The position numbers and the translations under genes were made by a program. A stretch of DNA of 64,000 nt from Echinostoma caproni (Eukaryota > Platyhelminthes > Trematoda > Plagiorchiida > Echinostomatidae). The DNA lies in the NCBI GenBank assembly GCA_900618425.1, contig UZAN01039755.1:44358-108357 (forward strand). Direction: 5' to 3'. This document shows, in pieces, positions 36,523-48,989 of the stretch. Below the pieces are notes generated by a model. The model did no database searches, was not told the origin of the DNA, and saw only the letters and a program-made list of their open reading frames with translations. Position 1 is the stretch's first letter; every line of letters starts with the position of its first letter.

Positions 36523-36530
36523 TTAGGTAT

Positions 36531-36990
36531 TTGTATCGTCTTCTCGGCCTGTGGCTGATAAGCTATCTCAATTTTAGAGTTGTTTTAGTTGGTTTCCTTA
36601 TTTCCAAGCATCTTGACGCCTATGATACATTCATTGACAGAATAATACGTGATACAGGGCACTGTCTGCACCAAGATATCGCGAAAACCCTGTCAAATCC
36701 CCAGACACGCTCCAAATGTCAACTGCTTCTTGCGCGGACTACTACATATCGAAACAGTGTAATTCCATATCTAGCTCGTTTACTGGTAAATCATCAGAAT
36801 ATTCTCACCCACCTGAGGGAAAAAGTCTTGCTCTAATTTTTCTCGCATTTATTAGAGTGCAGACTTTCTTATATTGTATTTTTTGTTTGCAATTGTTTTA
36901 CCTATCCACTATTGAAATTGTAAACTGCTGAAAATTCACCCTTTTGGTGCATGAAGCTTTTCTTGACTTGACTTTGAACACATTTCCTAG
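36531..36990 (+). pseudogene. LINE ORF C-terminal end and 3' region
   Basis: The frame 36531-36836 carries a C-terminal block typical of trematode LINE polyproteins. SKHLDAYDTFIDRII is followed by TRSKCQLLLARTTTYRNSV and IPYLARLLVN before the stop. Upstream sequence does not continue into RT, so the copy is 5'-truncated, as LINE insertions usually are. About 150 nt of T-rich 3' sequence follow. The copy is not functional. Confidence 0.68.
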
Positions 36991-38905
36991 CATAATTAGG
37001 CCACCAAGTTTTTGGTAGCTAGTGACTCAATCAGTTTAAGGAAGTTATGGAAACTGAGTACTTTGGTCACCGGGATGGTGCAGTTAAAACAGTGTTGCGG
37101 TTATGGCACTTGGAGCATTGGCAACCATGGTGCATGGAAACCCTGTTTACTGTTGACTCTTAGCTGATGGCTCCAAATGACCAAAAGTGTATCGCTCTGA
37201 TCATTATACTGTTTTTAAAAGCTGTAACGATGGAACTTGGGAACTGGACAAGACAGGTGTGGAACAATATTTATGCCAGAAAATGTTTCCGGAAATCCGG
37301 ATTCTCTATCACCTCAAGACAATATTTTATATCTTCACGTCAGGTACGATAAGCTTATGACGAAAAAAAGCCTAATATTTTGGTCAGTTTCACATGATAA
37401 TAATTAGGGGAAGGAAAGTTTTGAACCTCATGGGCTGCTTATTCAAGTGGCTTCATAGAAAACACTATTGGTTTGCCTTTAAATATAACCTCATTTTGTG
37501 GTAAAGGCCACAATAACCGAGTAGAGAAACGACATTCGGGCCAATACACCTATAAATTATAACAATTGAATGCAGTCTTTATGCTATGCACAAAATACGA
37601 TTCATTATTTACCTAATCAAACCATGAACTGGAAATAGTGATAATATAACTAATACTTCATTGAACAAATTTAAGCGGAAATATAAATTCTTCTATTCAC
37701 TTTAATTCTCTAAATGCCGATTCAAGATAAAATCTTATAAAAGTTATAAAAACTGATTTTGGTGATATAATCCATCTAGATGAGGCCTGTCACGAAGCTA
37801 CACACTGCGCTTTCATAACAACGAACCACAGGCCAATAGTATCGACAAATCAAAAGCCACGCGGTTTAAACGAAAATCTTGTGAAGTGGAAAACACAGAT
37901 GGTGACTGATTATTGCCTGTTTAGCCAAAGATATGTTTTACATACCACGTAATCTCAATAATTTCTTTCAATAAATGAAGAGCTATCTCAATGATACGTT
38001 TACTGCATCTCGTAAAAACAGCAAACTTCGGCAGATGACCACTAATGTGATTCCAATTTCGTAATTCCTGATTTGCGTCCAGTCCACCTACCACAATCGT
38101 TGTGCATTGCTCTTTTTCCAGAAGTTACAAAATGAACGTGTAGGTTGTTCCGAGGTATCATCCTTTGATAAAGCATTATGTGTATGTTATTTCAATCATA
38201 TGTCGTACAGGTGTTTAAAATTGCCAAGACAGATCAGTTGGATCAAGACTGAGATTTCACGTTGAGGTTATATGCTTTGCATATTCGCATAGCCACAAAC
38301 CGATAAAGATAAAAAGCGTGATGTTTCCAGTGTTCTACATAAAGATTCATTACTCAATTTACTTTGAAGTAGACACCAAATATACTGCGCTACTTGTTGG
38401 ATTGTTACCATTTCATTTGAACCACTTATGCTCCCACATTCTCGGTTTCCTTGTTCAAAGGCCTCATTTTTGCATGTAAAGCTATTTCATAAATGATTCT
38501 CAGAAACAGGACCGTTTATCGGGCAACCAGTGAGAACACTTTATTAGTGCGATAAAACAGAAATGTAGATGAAGTGTGCACATGAATCAGAGAACATGAA
38601 ACCACTTTCTCTGCGTTGCTCCTGTCCTTCATTGATAGCTTCCTCTTTCTTGCCTGTCATCACTTATGGGTTTGTGTGATCTCTGTCATCAGAATGAGTA
38701 GTCTGAAAATACGTTCCAGAGAAAACTGGGATTACTAAGGTCAGGTGATTGATATTGAGTGCAAGAAAACGAATATTTACCATAATTTCCTCAAATAATT
38801 CACCAGTTTATAGAGGGTTTAACTGCGATCAATACGCAAATGAGTCACTCACATCTCCGGATGTCGCAATATGTTTTAACATCCGTGTCAACTGTTGCTT
38901 CCCAG
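36991..38905. other. no recognised gene
   Basis: A strong pyrimidine tract ending ATCAG (38692) precedes a very short open segment only. No retroelement blocks recognised. Confidence 0.45.
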
Positions 38906-39019
38906 GGAAACTCCATTTTTAAGTTCGATCAGCTTTTCACTTTTCCGAATCTGTTTGAGTCACGACCTGGAGAAATGAGTCAATACTCCAAATCCTTTAC
39001 GTTTTCAACATGTCACCGG
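38906..39019 (+). CDS. possible internal coding exon, unknown product
   Basis: Acceptor ACTGTTGCTTCCCAG and donor CACCGG|GTAAGA bound 114 nt that are open only in phase 0 (38 codons, phase 0 at both ends). The reading contains FDQLFTFPNLFESRPGEM. The next acceptor (39136) is 117 nt away and also opens in phase 0, so the two join cleanly. No family recognised. Confidence 0.36.
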
Positions 39020-39136
39020 GTAAGAAGAAATAATTAGAAAACGTTTTCTTCGGTTTAATATTGCACTAAGTGACAATGCGTATTAAAAATATGTTAACCT
39101 AGTTAGATTAGGTGTAACTTCCGGGGTTCTTTTCAG

Positions 39137-39193
39137 TTGGAGCATCAAATCGGATTCCAGGATTTGGAATTTGGTTATGCTCGAGACAAATGA
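39137..39193 (+). CDS. possible terminal exon joining 38906-39019
   Basis: After a GGGGTTCTTTTCAG acceptor the phase-0 frame reads LEHQIGFQDLEFGYARDK and stops at TGA. An alternative frame (one leading base) stays open to a GTAAGT donor at 39216, which would fit a longer exon but not the phase of the preceding block. No poly(A) signal is nearby. Confidence 0.28.
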   Translation: MEHQIGFQDLEFGYARDK

Positions 39194-40170
39194 AGCCAAC
39201 AGTCGTCCAGTGATTGTAAGTCAAAGAGAAGGGAAGGGAACGGTGAAATCGCAATCTTTTTTCACAATTGCTATCGACACAAAAAACAACGCAAACAGCC
39301 AAAGGCAATGCAAGAGAAACGGAATACAACACCATTTTATCATGCAAGAAATGGATTGTATGCACTTATTGATATATTCTTGTTCTCATTTATCGTGTGA
39401 ACTATCGTTTGTTTGCGTTTGTCAGTGGCTGCCAGAGATGGAAAAGTGCAGGATATTAGATCATTATGTCGTAGGATGTGTTTAAACTTGACAATAAGCA
39501 AATATTGGCCAGGTACTTTCGAATGAATACAACTCCCTTCTTCAGTATCATGTCAGCAGTTTTTGTTGTTTAGAAAATGAGCGAAGTCAAGGTTTTCTTT
39601 ATAGGTTTCTGTAGTTTAGAAACAAGTGCGATTACCTAGGGTCGAATATGCTCGATCAAACAGTAGAGGAGTTTCGCCGCATTACTACAAACAGCCCATA
39701 AAATACCACAATTCATCCTAATAGCACTAAATTGCATATTAGTATATGGACTTTTAGAACGTTTTAGGATTAGCGTGCTGCGTTCAATTGCTGGTAAATA
39801 CAATTTGATTGTTACCAATTCGTCGTGTAATACGTATCGAATTTTTTTAACTTCACTAGGAAGCGCAACACATCCCGGACAGAATCTGCTTCAATCTTCA
39901 ATCTTGCAAACACAATGTGGACTGTTATTCGATCTCACCTCGTGATTAAATTAAAAAAAAGAACTGGAGCAAAGAACAATGGGTGCGTATGACGATTGAA
40001 CATCCATTTACTCAAAGTGTAGGCTATAAACCGTCTAATCCAATCATAAGTTTACTAGGGTCAAATCCACTGGTTACCAGTTTGAGTTGCTGGTGGGGAA
40101 GAAAAATGGTACGCACGGCCAACGAGCCCCACACAGTAAAAACATAGCTGTTTAGTAGTTAACTTCCACC
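39194..40170. other. no recognised gene
   Basis: Overlapping frames on both strands (39171-39485 plus; 39108-39365 minus) without recognised domains. Confidence 0.4.
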
Positions 40171-40952
40171 NNNNNNNNNNNNNNNNNNNNNNNNNNNNNN
40201 NNNNNNNNNNNNNNNNNNNNNNNNNNNNNNNNNNNNNNNNNNNNNNNNNNNNNNNNNNNNNNNNNNNNNNNNNNNNNNNNNNNNNNNNNNNNNNNNNNNN
40301 NNNNNNNNNNNNNNNNNNNNNNNNNNNNNNNNNNNNNNNNNNNNNNNNNNNNNNNNNNNNNNNNNNNNNNNNNNNNNNNNNNNNNNNNNNNNNNNNNNNN
40401 NNNNNNNNNNNNNNNNNNNNNNNNNNNNNNNNNNNNNNNNNNNNNNNNNNNNNNNNNNNNNNNNNNNNNNNNNNNNNNNNNNNNNNNNNNNNNNNNNNNN
40501 NNNNNNNNNNNNNNNNNNNNNNNNNNNNNNNNNNNNNNNNNNNNNNNNNNNNNNNNNNNNNNNNNNNNNNNNNNNNNNNNNNNNNNNNNNNNNNNNNNNN
40601 NNNNNNNNNNNNNNNNNNNNNNNNNNNNNNNNNNNNNNNNNNNNNNNNNNNNNNNNNNNNNNNNNNNNNNNNNNNNNNNNNNNNNNNNNNNNNNNNNNNN
40701 NNNNNNNNNNNNNNNNNNNNNNNNNNNNNNNNNNNNNNNNNNNNNNNNNNNNNNNNNNNNNNNNNNNNNNNNNNNNNNNNNNNNNNNNNNNNNNNNNNNN
40801 NNNNNNNNNNNNNNNNNNNNNNNNNNNNNNNNNNNNNNNNNNNNNNNNNNNNNNNNNNNNNNNNNNNNNNNNNNNNNNNNNNNNNNNNNNNNNNNNNNNN
40901 NNNNNNNNNNNNNNNNNNNNNNNNNNNNNNNNNNNNNNNNNNNNNNNNNNNN
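40171..40952. other. assembly gap
   Basis: 782 consecutive N. Smaller unresolved bases lie at 15315, 17037, 34693, 60368 and 62045-62047. The long N-only reading frame across the gap is an artefact. Confidence 0.99.
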
Positions 40953-41699
40953 CCATGGAGTTAATTATTGATTTGCCAACTGCATTGGCCGTGTTCTGGT
41001 CGCAGGGACAGGTGGGTCTGGTAAAGTTGGACTGTATCGCATGAGTACTCTTGAACTATTGTTACCACACAATTTCAGAAAATTTTGCCAGATTGTATCT
41101 TCCAACAGTATGCCACCACTACAACAGCGTCATATCTGACAACATGATGTATTTTATATATTAGCATTTAAGCTACTGGGATGGCTTGTACACAGTCCAG
41201 AATCAAAACAACATTAGAGTATCATAACACGAATTTTATACGAAAATAGACCTAAGATCCACACAGCAAATGAATGCAAGAATGGCTGATCTCAAATTTG
41301 TGGTTATACAGAGTATATTAGCTCAAACCAGTTGCCAACAGTTTACGCTGAAGATGGGCTGACTTAAAAAGAATCCTCTATATCATAGTTGTAGGTAGCT
41401 TGCATTTATCTTACACCACTTTTGTCGATTGAATTGAAATCTGGGTTCATTGGGTTTTATGATGGAATTATCTCCGACCAATAACATATTGAGGAACCTA
41501 CCAAAAATATTGAGCTAGAAAGCGTTGCAACGAACGTTTGCCAAGTAATAAGTGGCCATTCGATTAGTTAGCTTCTTCCATCCATCATCTGAAGCCTCTA
41601 TTAGCTTCTCATTTGCATCAATCAACTTACTTTTCAGTTGAAACATATCAGGCATTGGTAAAAGTTGTCCATATCTTCTCTTGATTAAATGGCGAATTT
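40953..41699. other. no recognised gene
   Basis: AT-rich sequence after the gap. Nothing recognised. Confidence 0.5.
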
Positions 41700-41892
41700 A
41701 TCTTATCTTTTATCTTTTTATTTTACTTCGCTTTTATGGAATATGCAATGTTTCAATTTCCAGAAAGGGGGAAGCGGCCAATCAAAGGGCTGTCATTCAA
41801 CACACAATGGGGAAAGTCAGGCGGTGGTGGTGGGGTTCGAACACAACCCCGGGGTGATAATTTAGTGACGTTACAACCGGGTTACCACCGCC
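41700..41892 (-). mobile_element. tRNA-derived SINE, copy 2
   Basis: Sister of 9730-9905 in the opposite orientation. On the minus strand the head runs GGCGGTGGTAACCCGG (41892 downward) to a B-box GTTCGAACCCC (41833-41843) and closes with CCACCGCC. The same GATTGGCCGCTTCCCCC body and the CTGGAAATTG...GAAGTAAAAT tail follow. Differences from copy 1 are scattered substitutions and small indels, so both are old independent insertions. Confidence 0.88.
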
Positions 41893-43276
41893 CATACACT
41901 GAAAAAATGTCCAACTGTTTTAACCTGGTTAGGTAAAATCAATATTGCGGGCCCGTCGACCCACTTGCTCATCGAACCCGTTACCCCGCAGATAGACAGC
42001 AAGCGTTCTACACAAACGAACACCAGTCAGCTGATCCGATCGGTTCCCATTTTTTTCACACAATGTATCAATGCAAGCTCATTGTGGACATCATCCATCG
42101 CTCAACTTAGCACTAACTTCCAGATTCTGATCCAACTTCGAATATACCGAATCTGACTACATTGATCTGGGGGTGTTGATAACTTATCACACGGAACGGA
42201 ATTCAATTTTGAGAAGCATTCGAAATACAGACAGGGTGCATTTGCAAAATCACTCAGAAAGACAAGTTTTAGTTCTAGCCCTGAATATGTAAGAGTCCTG
42301 TGTGTGCATGCATGAAGCTGAGCACAATGTCGAATGTTGAGGTGGTTGCAGACACGCTGCTGAAGATGAACCAGGTCACAAACAAACCCGCGTATATCAG
42401 AAATCACTCTGGGAATATTTTCACCGGATGGAGGCTAGTGATGAGCTGAGCAAGTTGTAATGCTTGTCACAACCATCAAGGATTAGATTGTGCTATATCC
42501 TGTAGATAAAAAATTAGAAAATGTCTGCTCAGTTGCCCGGTACTGAAGTCCATAGAATGCTTCCATTTTATTTGTGAGTTTCAAGGTTTTATCCTCAGTT
42601 GGTGGCGTTGTTTCTGTCTCTCCCGCTCAATGAAGAAGCACCATCCTGATGCCTTGCGGGCTGCTTTGAACTCCATAACATCCAATATGATAATCGGTCC
42701 ACTAGTGACTGATCACTAGTCGATAGAACGACCAACGTCGGACACACGTGTACAGATGTCCCAGAACCTTAAACAAAGGCACGTGTGGAGAACTTCGATT
42801 AGTTCATTCTTGGTCTCATCGGCTTCGACAGAATATATAGTGAAAAGAAAAAAACATAGGTGGTGCTGTTTAAATTTTTTCCACGGTATTACAAGTCGCA
42901 GACTGCTTTTACTTATTCCTATAATCACTTTGTTGCTTACTTTTTTTCTATATGATTTCCGTTCGATAGTCTTAAGTTGGTACCATTAAAATAACTTTTT
43001 TCACTAGTCAGTTTGACGGATTCCTATGATACTCTTTTTGTTTCCTTTCAGAGGCAATAATTTTCACCGGGTCACAGAGGATTTCAACTGTGCTTCGATA
43101 GCTCGTTGAGCTTAATTTGGTTTTCACTTATGAAAAACAATAAACATTACACGTCTCATTGTTGACGCCAATTTTCAGTGACATAAATCTCCTCTCTCTT
43201 GTTGATATGCTTTGCAATCAAAACCTGAGTAGGTCGTGATAATACATTATTACCAATTTATTTTGCAACAGACGAT
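41893..43276. other. no recognised gene
   Basis: A B-box-like string on the minus strand (ACGGGTTCGATGAGC, about 41968-41982) may be another SINE trace. Frames on both strands have no recognised domain. Confidence 0.4.
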
Positions 43277-43567
43277 TTAATTATTCCGGTTGCTTTTTAT
43301 CACATCAATGTGTCGTGATATCGTGGAGGGAAATTCAGAGTACATAACAATGCGTATCCATCCAAATGTGGCGTGAATGGTTGTCTTGTTTTGTTTAATA
43401 TGGCAATACAAACAACAAAGAGTAGAAACGTATTGCACATACACATTGTGGGAGAGAAGTAGATATTCATCACAAAGTGCGCGTTTCACAGTCACACAAG
43501 AATTCTCTCCAATCGGAATAGATAAAATTGAATTGGTGCATGAAAGATGGGTGGGGATTTCACCCAT
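43277..43567 (-). CDS. open frame with several cysteines, unknown
   Basis: 96 codons from an ATG (43567). The sequence has seven cysteines, including a CCLYC cluster, and a mixed composition. There is no clear signal peptide at the start and no recognised family. The plus strand is open over much of the same stretch. Confidence 0.22.
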   Translation of the reverse strand: MGEIPTHLSCTNSILSIPIGENSCVTVKRALCDEYLLLSHNVYVQYVSTLCCLYCHIKQNKTTIHATFGWIRIVMYSEFPSTISRHIDVIKSNRNN

Positions 43568-44806
43568 TAGAAGCGGCTAGATAATCAACAAATAGAACCA
43601 GGTAGTTGGGACGGTAAAGTCAGTCTTTGCATGTCCAATGAGAACAAAAAAACGTAAGTTTTATGCGATTAAGATTTCCTGAGATGAAGCTCAGTTCCGG
43701 CATGTGTGAAGAAGAGTGTAGTGCAGAGAAAAAAAATTACTGAACAAAAATAAAACTGCTTTCAAAGGATGCAAACAAAAACTATTGCAGATTCCAAGGG
43801 TTTGACCAATCAAATAATTCATGGTTCATTTTAACCAATCAGTAGGTAATTTATCACACATATGGCCTAACTAATAAAGGTAGTGCCGCAAACATAATTA
43901 GCTGTGGTTGAATCGATTCTTCAAATGACCAGTTCAATGATTTTGCTTCATAGGGTATCCATTTGATGGGGATTCCACCATGTAATGGCGCTATATTTTA
44001 GCCTCAACTTAACCTAATTTGAATAACATTTATGAGTGATGCCGAATCGCTATTGCCAATGCTTCCCTTAAAAAAATTGCTGTACATATACATAATAATA
44101 CATGAGATGAAATGAATCAATAATAGCTTTCATTTTCTGTACTGTGCTACCTGTATCAAAATTTATCATTGCATCTAACCGTCTTCTGGGTTTTTAGGAT
44201 GTATTCATAAACATGATTTGCAGCAAACCTCGGATCGTCAAACCCCAAAACCTTTCGTTCATGGAGTGCAATGGTCATTGGCTTCGCAGATTGAAAGTTC
44301 TGTTTACTGCTGTTCGAATCACAAAAATAAAGACAAAGAAGACTTATCACACACATTTATATATAGTTATGAGGTCAGTCTCGGGGACGTGGTGTCATTA
44401 AGCCACATTCATTAAGTGACCGGTTGTAACAAAACTTCACTTTACCAACTGGCCGAAAAAGCTTTGTTCTATAAGTTCACGGTCCGAAAGGTATGCTCAT
44501 TTCATCAGATTATATTCGAGCCAAGAATACAGCATTGTTTTAGCAACTCTGAGCAAGACGATGATGGCACAGTTGACGGATAATGGATAACAATTTCTAC
44601 AGGGAAATTAGCGCCTGACTAAGGATTGCAAACTGAAGCAAACCATGCATAAAAAGCTACGAGGCTGGAAACCCAATGAAAAACAAGCATTTCAGAGCAA
44701 AAAATGTAATAAAAGTTAACGAAAACTCATGCTCTATAAAATAAGGAAATATTTCTTTCAATATAAATTTTGCTCAACATTCAATTCACAGTATCTACTT
44801 TTTCAG
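43568..44806. other. no recognised gene
   Basis: AT-rich. Short frames only. Ends in the acceptor tract of the following block. Confidence 0.45.
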
Positions 44807-44911
44807 ACAATCTACCATGAATTCTATGCATGTCTTGGAACGTTTGATCATCTACTCAAACATTGTTCATCCTTCTGTTATGAAGGTTGCGCTTAACAGG
44901 AGAATGAACCC
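44807..44911 (+). CDS. possible 105-nt internal exon
   Basis: TATCTACTTTTTCAG (ending 44806) and AACCC|GTAAGG bound 105 nt. One frame (one base in, two out) stays open and reads MHVLERLIIYSNIVHPSVM within a 34-residue segment. A second frame is open for 29 codons. Both splice signals are strong. It does not join in phase to the favoured frame of 45019-45160. Confidence 0.35.
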
Positions 44912-45018
44912 GTAAGGTAACGTGAAACATTTCTTCTAGGCCATAAACTTTTGCTTTGATTAGAAACATAAAATGATTTTACTATAAACATGAACTCGAC
45001 AATCCCGTGAATTTTCAG

Positions 45019-45160
45019 AAGATTCATTCCATATCAGTGGAACAAGCAACAGATATATTAACAGACGAGTCGTCTGTAAATCACGAACAAACCAGCAAGA
45101 TCGAGATGCACTTCAGTACTGATGAAAACCGCACAGCAGTAAACATCATACACGTCTTAG
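45019..45160 (+). CDS. possible internal coding exon, unknown product
   Basis: Acceptor GTGAATTTTCAG and donor CTTAG|GTAGCT bound 142 nt. Phase 0 is open throughout (47 codons plus one base) and reads KIHSISVEQATDILTDE... then SKIEMHFSTDENRTAV: polar, acidic, R-initial codons, the most coding-like short block in this half of the window. The leftover base joins in phase to the acceptor at 45739. No family recognised. Confidence 0.38.
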
Positions 45161-45569
45161 GTAGCTTTATTTTTTTGTTTGTACAACAAATAACCATGCA
45201 ATTTCTTTTGGCTGTCCATTTGAATTAACAGTGGGGGAAGATAGGACAGTTGAAGAGGAAATGGGGGATTTTAGTGGACTAAGGTTAAAAAGAAATTGAC
45301 CAGATGCACGAACGCCACCGTTGACGGCACTTACTCATATCACTCAGTATCCCCAACCATTGATTACAATGATCACGAGATCCCCAACCAGGGAGCCTAA
45401 AGCGACCTATGTGACCGAGTCACCTAATTAAGGTTTTCATACCTCATGCTAGGTCGAATTTGAACATCCTTGGTTGATTTTTACCAATTGCCTGCCTCGG
45501 TAGACAGCATGCGCCGTGGGAATCTATTTGATTACATGCGCAACCCATACTCCATCCGGCTGGGTCTAT

Positions 45570-45700
45570 GGAGGTCGACATTTTGCATTCGTAATGCATT
45601 CACCTTGTGAGATATAGATGCCCGAACAGCAAAACTTGACTACTTGGTCCATTACTTTCCCAATTGGAGCGAGGTTGTGCTGGACCAACCCAGTGTGCCA
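45570..45700 (-). pseudogene. possible RTE-like RT fragment
   Basis: Read on the minus strand in two frames, the stretch resembles the block after the YADD motif in RTE-like RTs: a W-V-G-P-A (DW..P) segment near 45690, then APIGKVMDQVVKF and IYISQG where the family has an L-x-G-x-x-x-x-V-x-K-F-x-Y-L-G-S-x-I-S pattern. Similarity fades on both sides. Weak call. Confidence 0.35.
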
Positions 45701-45739
45701 TTTTTTTCTTTATTTGGCTGGCTTGAGACTATTTTCCAG

Positions 45740-45831
45740 GGTCGCGTATTTCGAATTGGACGGATAAGATTGTGATTGCTACCAGTAGCCGCAACTTTCT
45801 CCATCTCGAGATGTATGCTTTATGCTTTGAG
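45740..45831 (+). CDS. possible 92-nt exon in phase with 45019-45160
   Basis: A long pyrimidine-rich tract ends ATTTTCCAG (45739). Two bases complete a Gly codon with the base left from 45160, then 30 codons (SRISNWTDKIVIATSSRN...) run to GAG|GTGCGC. The phases agree on both sides. It adjoins the suspected RTE fragment on the other strand, so transposon origin is not excluded. Confidence 0.3.
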
Positions 45832-48180
45832 GTGCGCTGGAATTCGCCATTGTTTTCATCGATATTCGCATAGCCTCATTGATTTGCTTCTATCGTTCAT
45901 TTAATCTTCCGGCCGGTGGTTGAACTAATAGGCTATCGGGGAGCTACGTCTCGAAGGCCGATATGCAATTATGACTGACATTGCATCGTGTGTCTTTTGC
46001 CGGTAGCTTTATTGCGATTGTTTGCCAGTTGTGGGGAGAATGTGACGCATAACAAAGCTTGGCCCGTATTCACAGGTGTCGAGCAATTAGGTAGCCAGTC
46101 TTGAAGTAATGGCGATGAAGTCGATTAGGGTCCATCGCTGTGAGGAGGTTGGCGTTTCGTAAGTAAGGCGGTGTTTTTTCTTGTGCGAGAAGTTGGTGCT
46201 TGACAGGAACAATCAGTGATCCAAAGCAAAGGTGAGGAAGATGATTTCTGTTATCTAACCGGGTAACTAGGATTGCTAATTGCTTGGCAACAAAAGTAAG
46301 TGAAGCATCCTGGACTTCAAAAGAAAATATATCCTATGTTTCGTGGTCATAGAAACGTGTTCATCTGTTTCAACCCAGTGCACGTGTATTCATCGATTCG
46401 TGATTCTGTCACTTGTGTGTTCACTTCTGTTTACGGTCAAGTATTTTATCGATCGATTCACTACCAGGGATAACATCAATTACATTATATTCATTGATCA
46501 CAGAAGATTACTAACACAGCTGAAATAAATGACTTCCGAGTGTCGTAAAACAATAGACTGAAAATCAGTGTTTTCAACAATGTTATGATTTCCTAATTGT
46601 ATCTCGTTTCTTCCCATATATAATGAAGGTTGATCTTAAAATGCTTTAAATGAGCACTAGTATGAGAAGTTCCGTCTCTCTTTGGAGGGAGCTCGATAAC
46701 TGTTTCGAACTCTGTCTGTTTACAGAAACTCAAGGATCAGTCATACGTTATTTATCCCGTTGCTTATTCTGGGTTTAGAGTTTCCACCTAATTGTGTTGG
46801 AGACTCGAAACATTGTGTTTGGATTCAGAAAGAAAACGCAGCTCGTTGATACTGATAGCCAAAAAAGACTTTCTTATCCTTTTTAGTTGTGAATTACTTG
46901 AGAGCAGTAGAAAATTTGATTCTTTGTGTGAAGAACAAGCGGAGAGTGAGTTGAAATGCTGAGAACCAGTGTGTAGCTGTTTGTTCCTGGTCTGGTAACA
47001 TCTGCAGTAGGAATCGGTTGGCCCAATACGCGATGGAACCCGAAACCTAACAGGACTATAGCACAAGCAACATACCAATTAGTTTCAACATGCTTAACCC
47101 TGATAGAAAATACTCGCATATATAAAAAGTAACTGTCAGCAACTGGCTGTGCCCATCAAACTCCTTAGCCTACCTGGTGATGGTTCGGTCGGAAGCATTG
47201 AAAATTTGGCTTTTCGTATTCATCACTTCAATTCATACTTCCATTACTTTGAGTATGACACGTGCATAACTATTTGAAGTATCGACTTATTTATTACACA
47301 CTTCGGTTCTCTCAAATGACCCCTGTCAGTTGCATTTACTTTTCCATTTGACTTTAGTTATCTGTGATTTCGAGCTTCCCTTAGAAAACAAGCTCACTCG
47401 TTTTGTTTTGCATTTTTCTCTTTCAAAACTGAATTTCCCCTAGCCATGTCAAGGGTAACACTGTCATTATTTTCCAGCTGCTCGTTTTTACTTCCGTGGA
47501 CCATAAATGCTTGTAATGACGTATGGGAAATCTGTGGTTTTGATACCTTGTTGAAATACATATGTGACAATGCTCTTTTTTATTTCGTTTTGAAGAATTA
47601 TGAGCAACATTAGGGTGGACAAGTTGACTCGGAAGAGAACTGTCTGAAACAAATTACCGTAGGTGGTTTGCACGTCACTCTGAGGTTGCACTCTCAGCTC
47701 AACATCGAAATTACTAAAACTTCACTAAAATGATGGTGTCAAATCTAAACTGGATTAGTAATTTGGACTAGAACGAACAAAATTTCTATGAGAAAAAGAT
47801 TATGGAATTACGGACGAGAAAGCAATTAGTTACAAGATACAAGTGAACATCACTCATTTAAATTCACCTATTGTGCACAAGTAATCATATTTAATAATTA
47901 CAATTCTGAGTACCACCAATTTCTTACTTCATTTACAGTAATTATCTTCCTCTTGACGTATAATGTGCAATTGAAGCATATGAGGCTAGTTGACACCAAA
48001 ACAAAAATAAAACACGAAGAGTAAAGGGTTATGAACAAATGCTTTTCGGAATTGAATCCGTTAGTTCTTTTATCCTTCACCTCAGAGTTGTAATTAGCGT
48101 TATGTTGTTTGTGCACGGTGACTTTTTTGTGTCAAAATTATTTTTGTGCTGTGATTTGTTTGTCAGACACGTGTGAAACA
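45832..48180. other. no recognised gene
   Basis: Short frames, including overlapping minus-strand frames at 46788-47119. GTAAGT donors at 46161 and 46296 have no matching acceptor-exon pair. Confidence 0.42.
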
Positions 48181-48254
48181 TATAAAATGGTGCCAGCACA
48201 GCAGGAACACAGACGCAGTCAGTTGAATGTGTGCTAGTGACTGCAGACTCCAAG
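48181..48254 (+). promoter_or_regulatory. TATA-type promoter and candidate first exon
   Basis: TATAAA (48181-48186) is followed about 30 nt later by an initiator-like GTCAGTT (48218-48224) and then a consensus donor CCAAG|GTAAGT (48255). An E-box CACGTG lies just upstream (48168-48173). The first exon would hold an ATG at 48227 (MCASDCRLQ, ending in phase 1) or be untranslated. TATA, initiator and donor in the right order make this the best promoter candidate here. Confidence 0.42.
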
Positions 48255-48599
48255 GTAAGTTGAGCATTTAAATTGCATGACCTTGAACCCCATCAGGAAC
48301 ACTATGAGTGGAAGACAGAACCACGATTGGGGTATTTAACACTAATTTAAGCTGATCTGCATTGAACGCTGTGGGCAGCACAAAATGCAAGCTGTAATAC
48401 GGGAAAGCTAACAGACATGACATTGAAGTAGCAAACTGACCAAGAAGAGAATGTGGTTGGCGCTTAATCGAAATTCAAATGAGTGTCATGTAGACAGAAG
48501 CAATTTGTGAAAAGTCGAAATCAGCAAGAGATACTCTTGAAGTTTGAATCTGTCTAAAGCATCAGCATTTCGAAGTAGTTATCGTATAATTCCTACCAG

Positions 48600-48689
48600 G
48601 AATGCAACACGAGAGCCAACGGGTCTCCATGGAACCAAGTGGTCAGACACCTTATTAACAATCATCCAGCAATCTCTCATCTCCCAGAA
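48600..48689 (+). CDS. possible 90-nt internal exon
   Basis: Acceptor AATTCCTACCAG and consensus donor CAGAA|GTAAGT enclose exactly 30 codons, phase 0 at both ends (ECNTRANGSPWNQVV...HLPE). It lies 345 nt downstream of the candidate first exon. From the ATG at 48227 the junction phase would instead give a short frame closing after 19 codons, so either the first exon is untranslated or an exon is missing. No family recognised. Confidence 0.32.
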
Positions 48690-48989
48690 GTAAGTGAATT
48701 TTGTGAATTTTGCAAGGGAATAAGTGTGACTTATTTTGAGCGCTTCTTGAGAGACAGATATATCATTTGATCTTATCCGTTAGGCGTTCGCACGTACTTA
48801 TGAAACTTGCAAACGTAAATTTCTCGTTTGCGTACCAATCGAATGAGGAACAGAGACAGTGACACTTAGACTAATAAGCCTCGCCCCGGTGGAACTATCT
48901 GTTTGATTTAATTGTATTGAATTAATTTGAACGGTTCTGCTCTAGTTGTCAGAAGTAATCTCACATTATAATAAGTAAACAAAATGAAA

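Noticed and set aside
40159..40956. 265-codon frame on the minus strand
   Set aside because: It consists of the N gap plus a few flanking bases; no sequence information.
46883..47119. Minus-strand frame with a hydrophobic core (VACAIVLLGFGF)
   Set aside because: Overlaps another frame of similar length on the same strand and has no splice or promoter context; length expected by chance.
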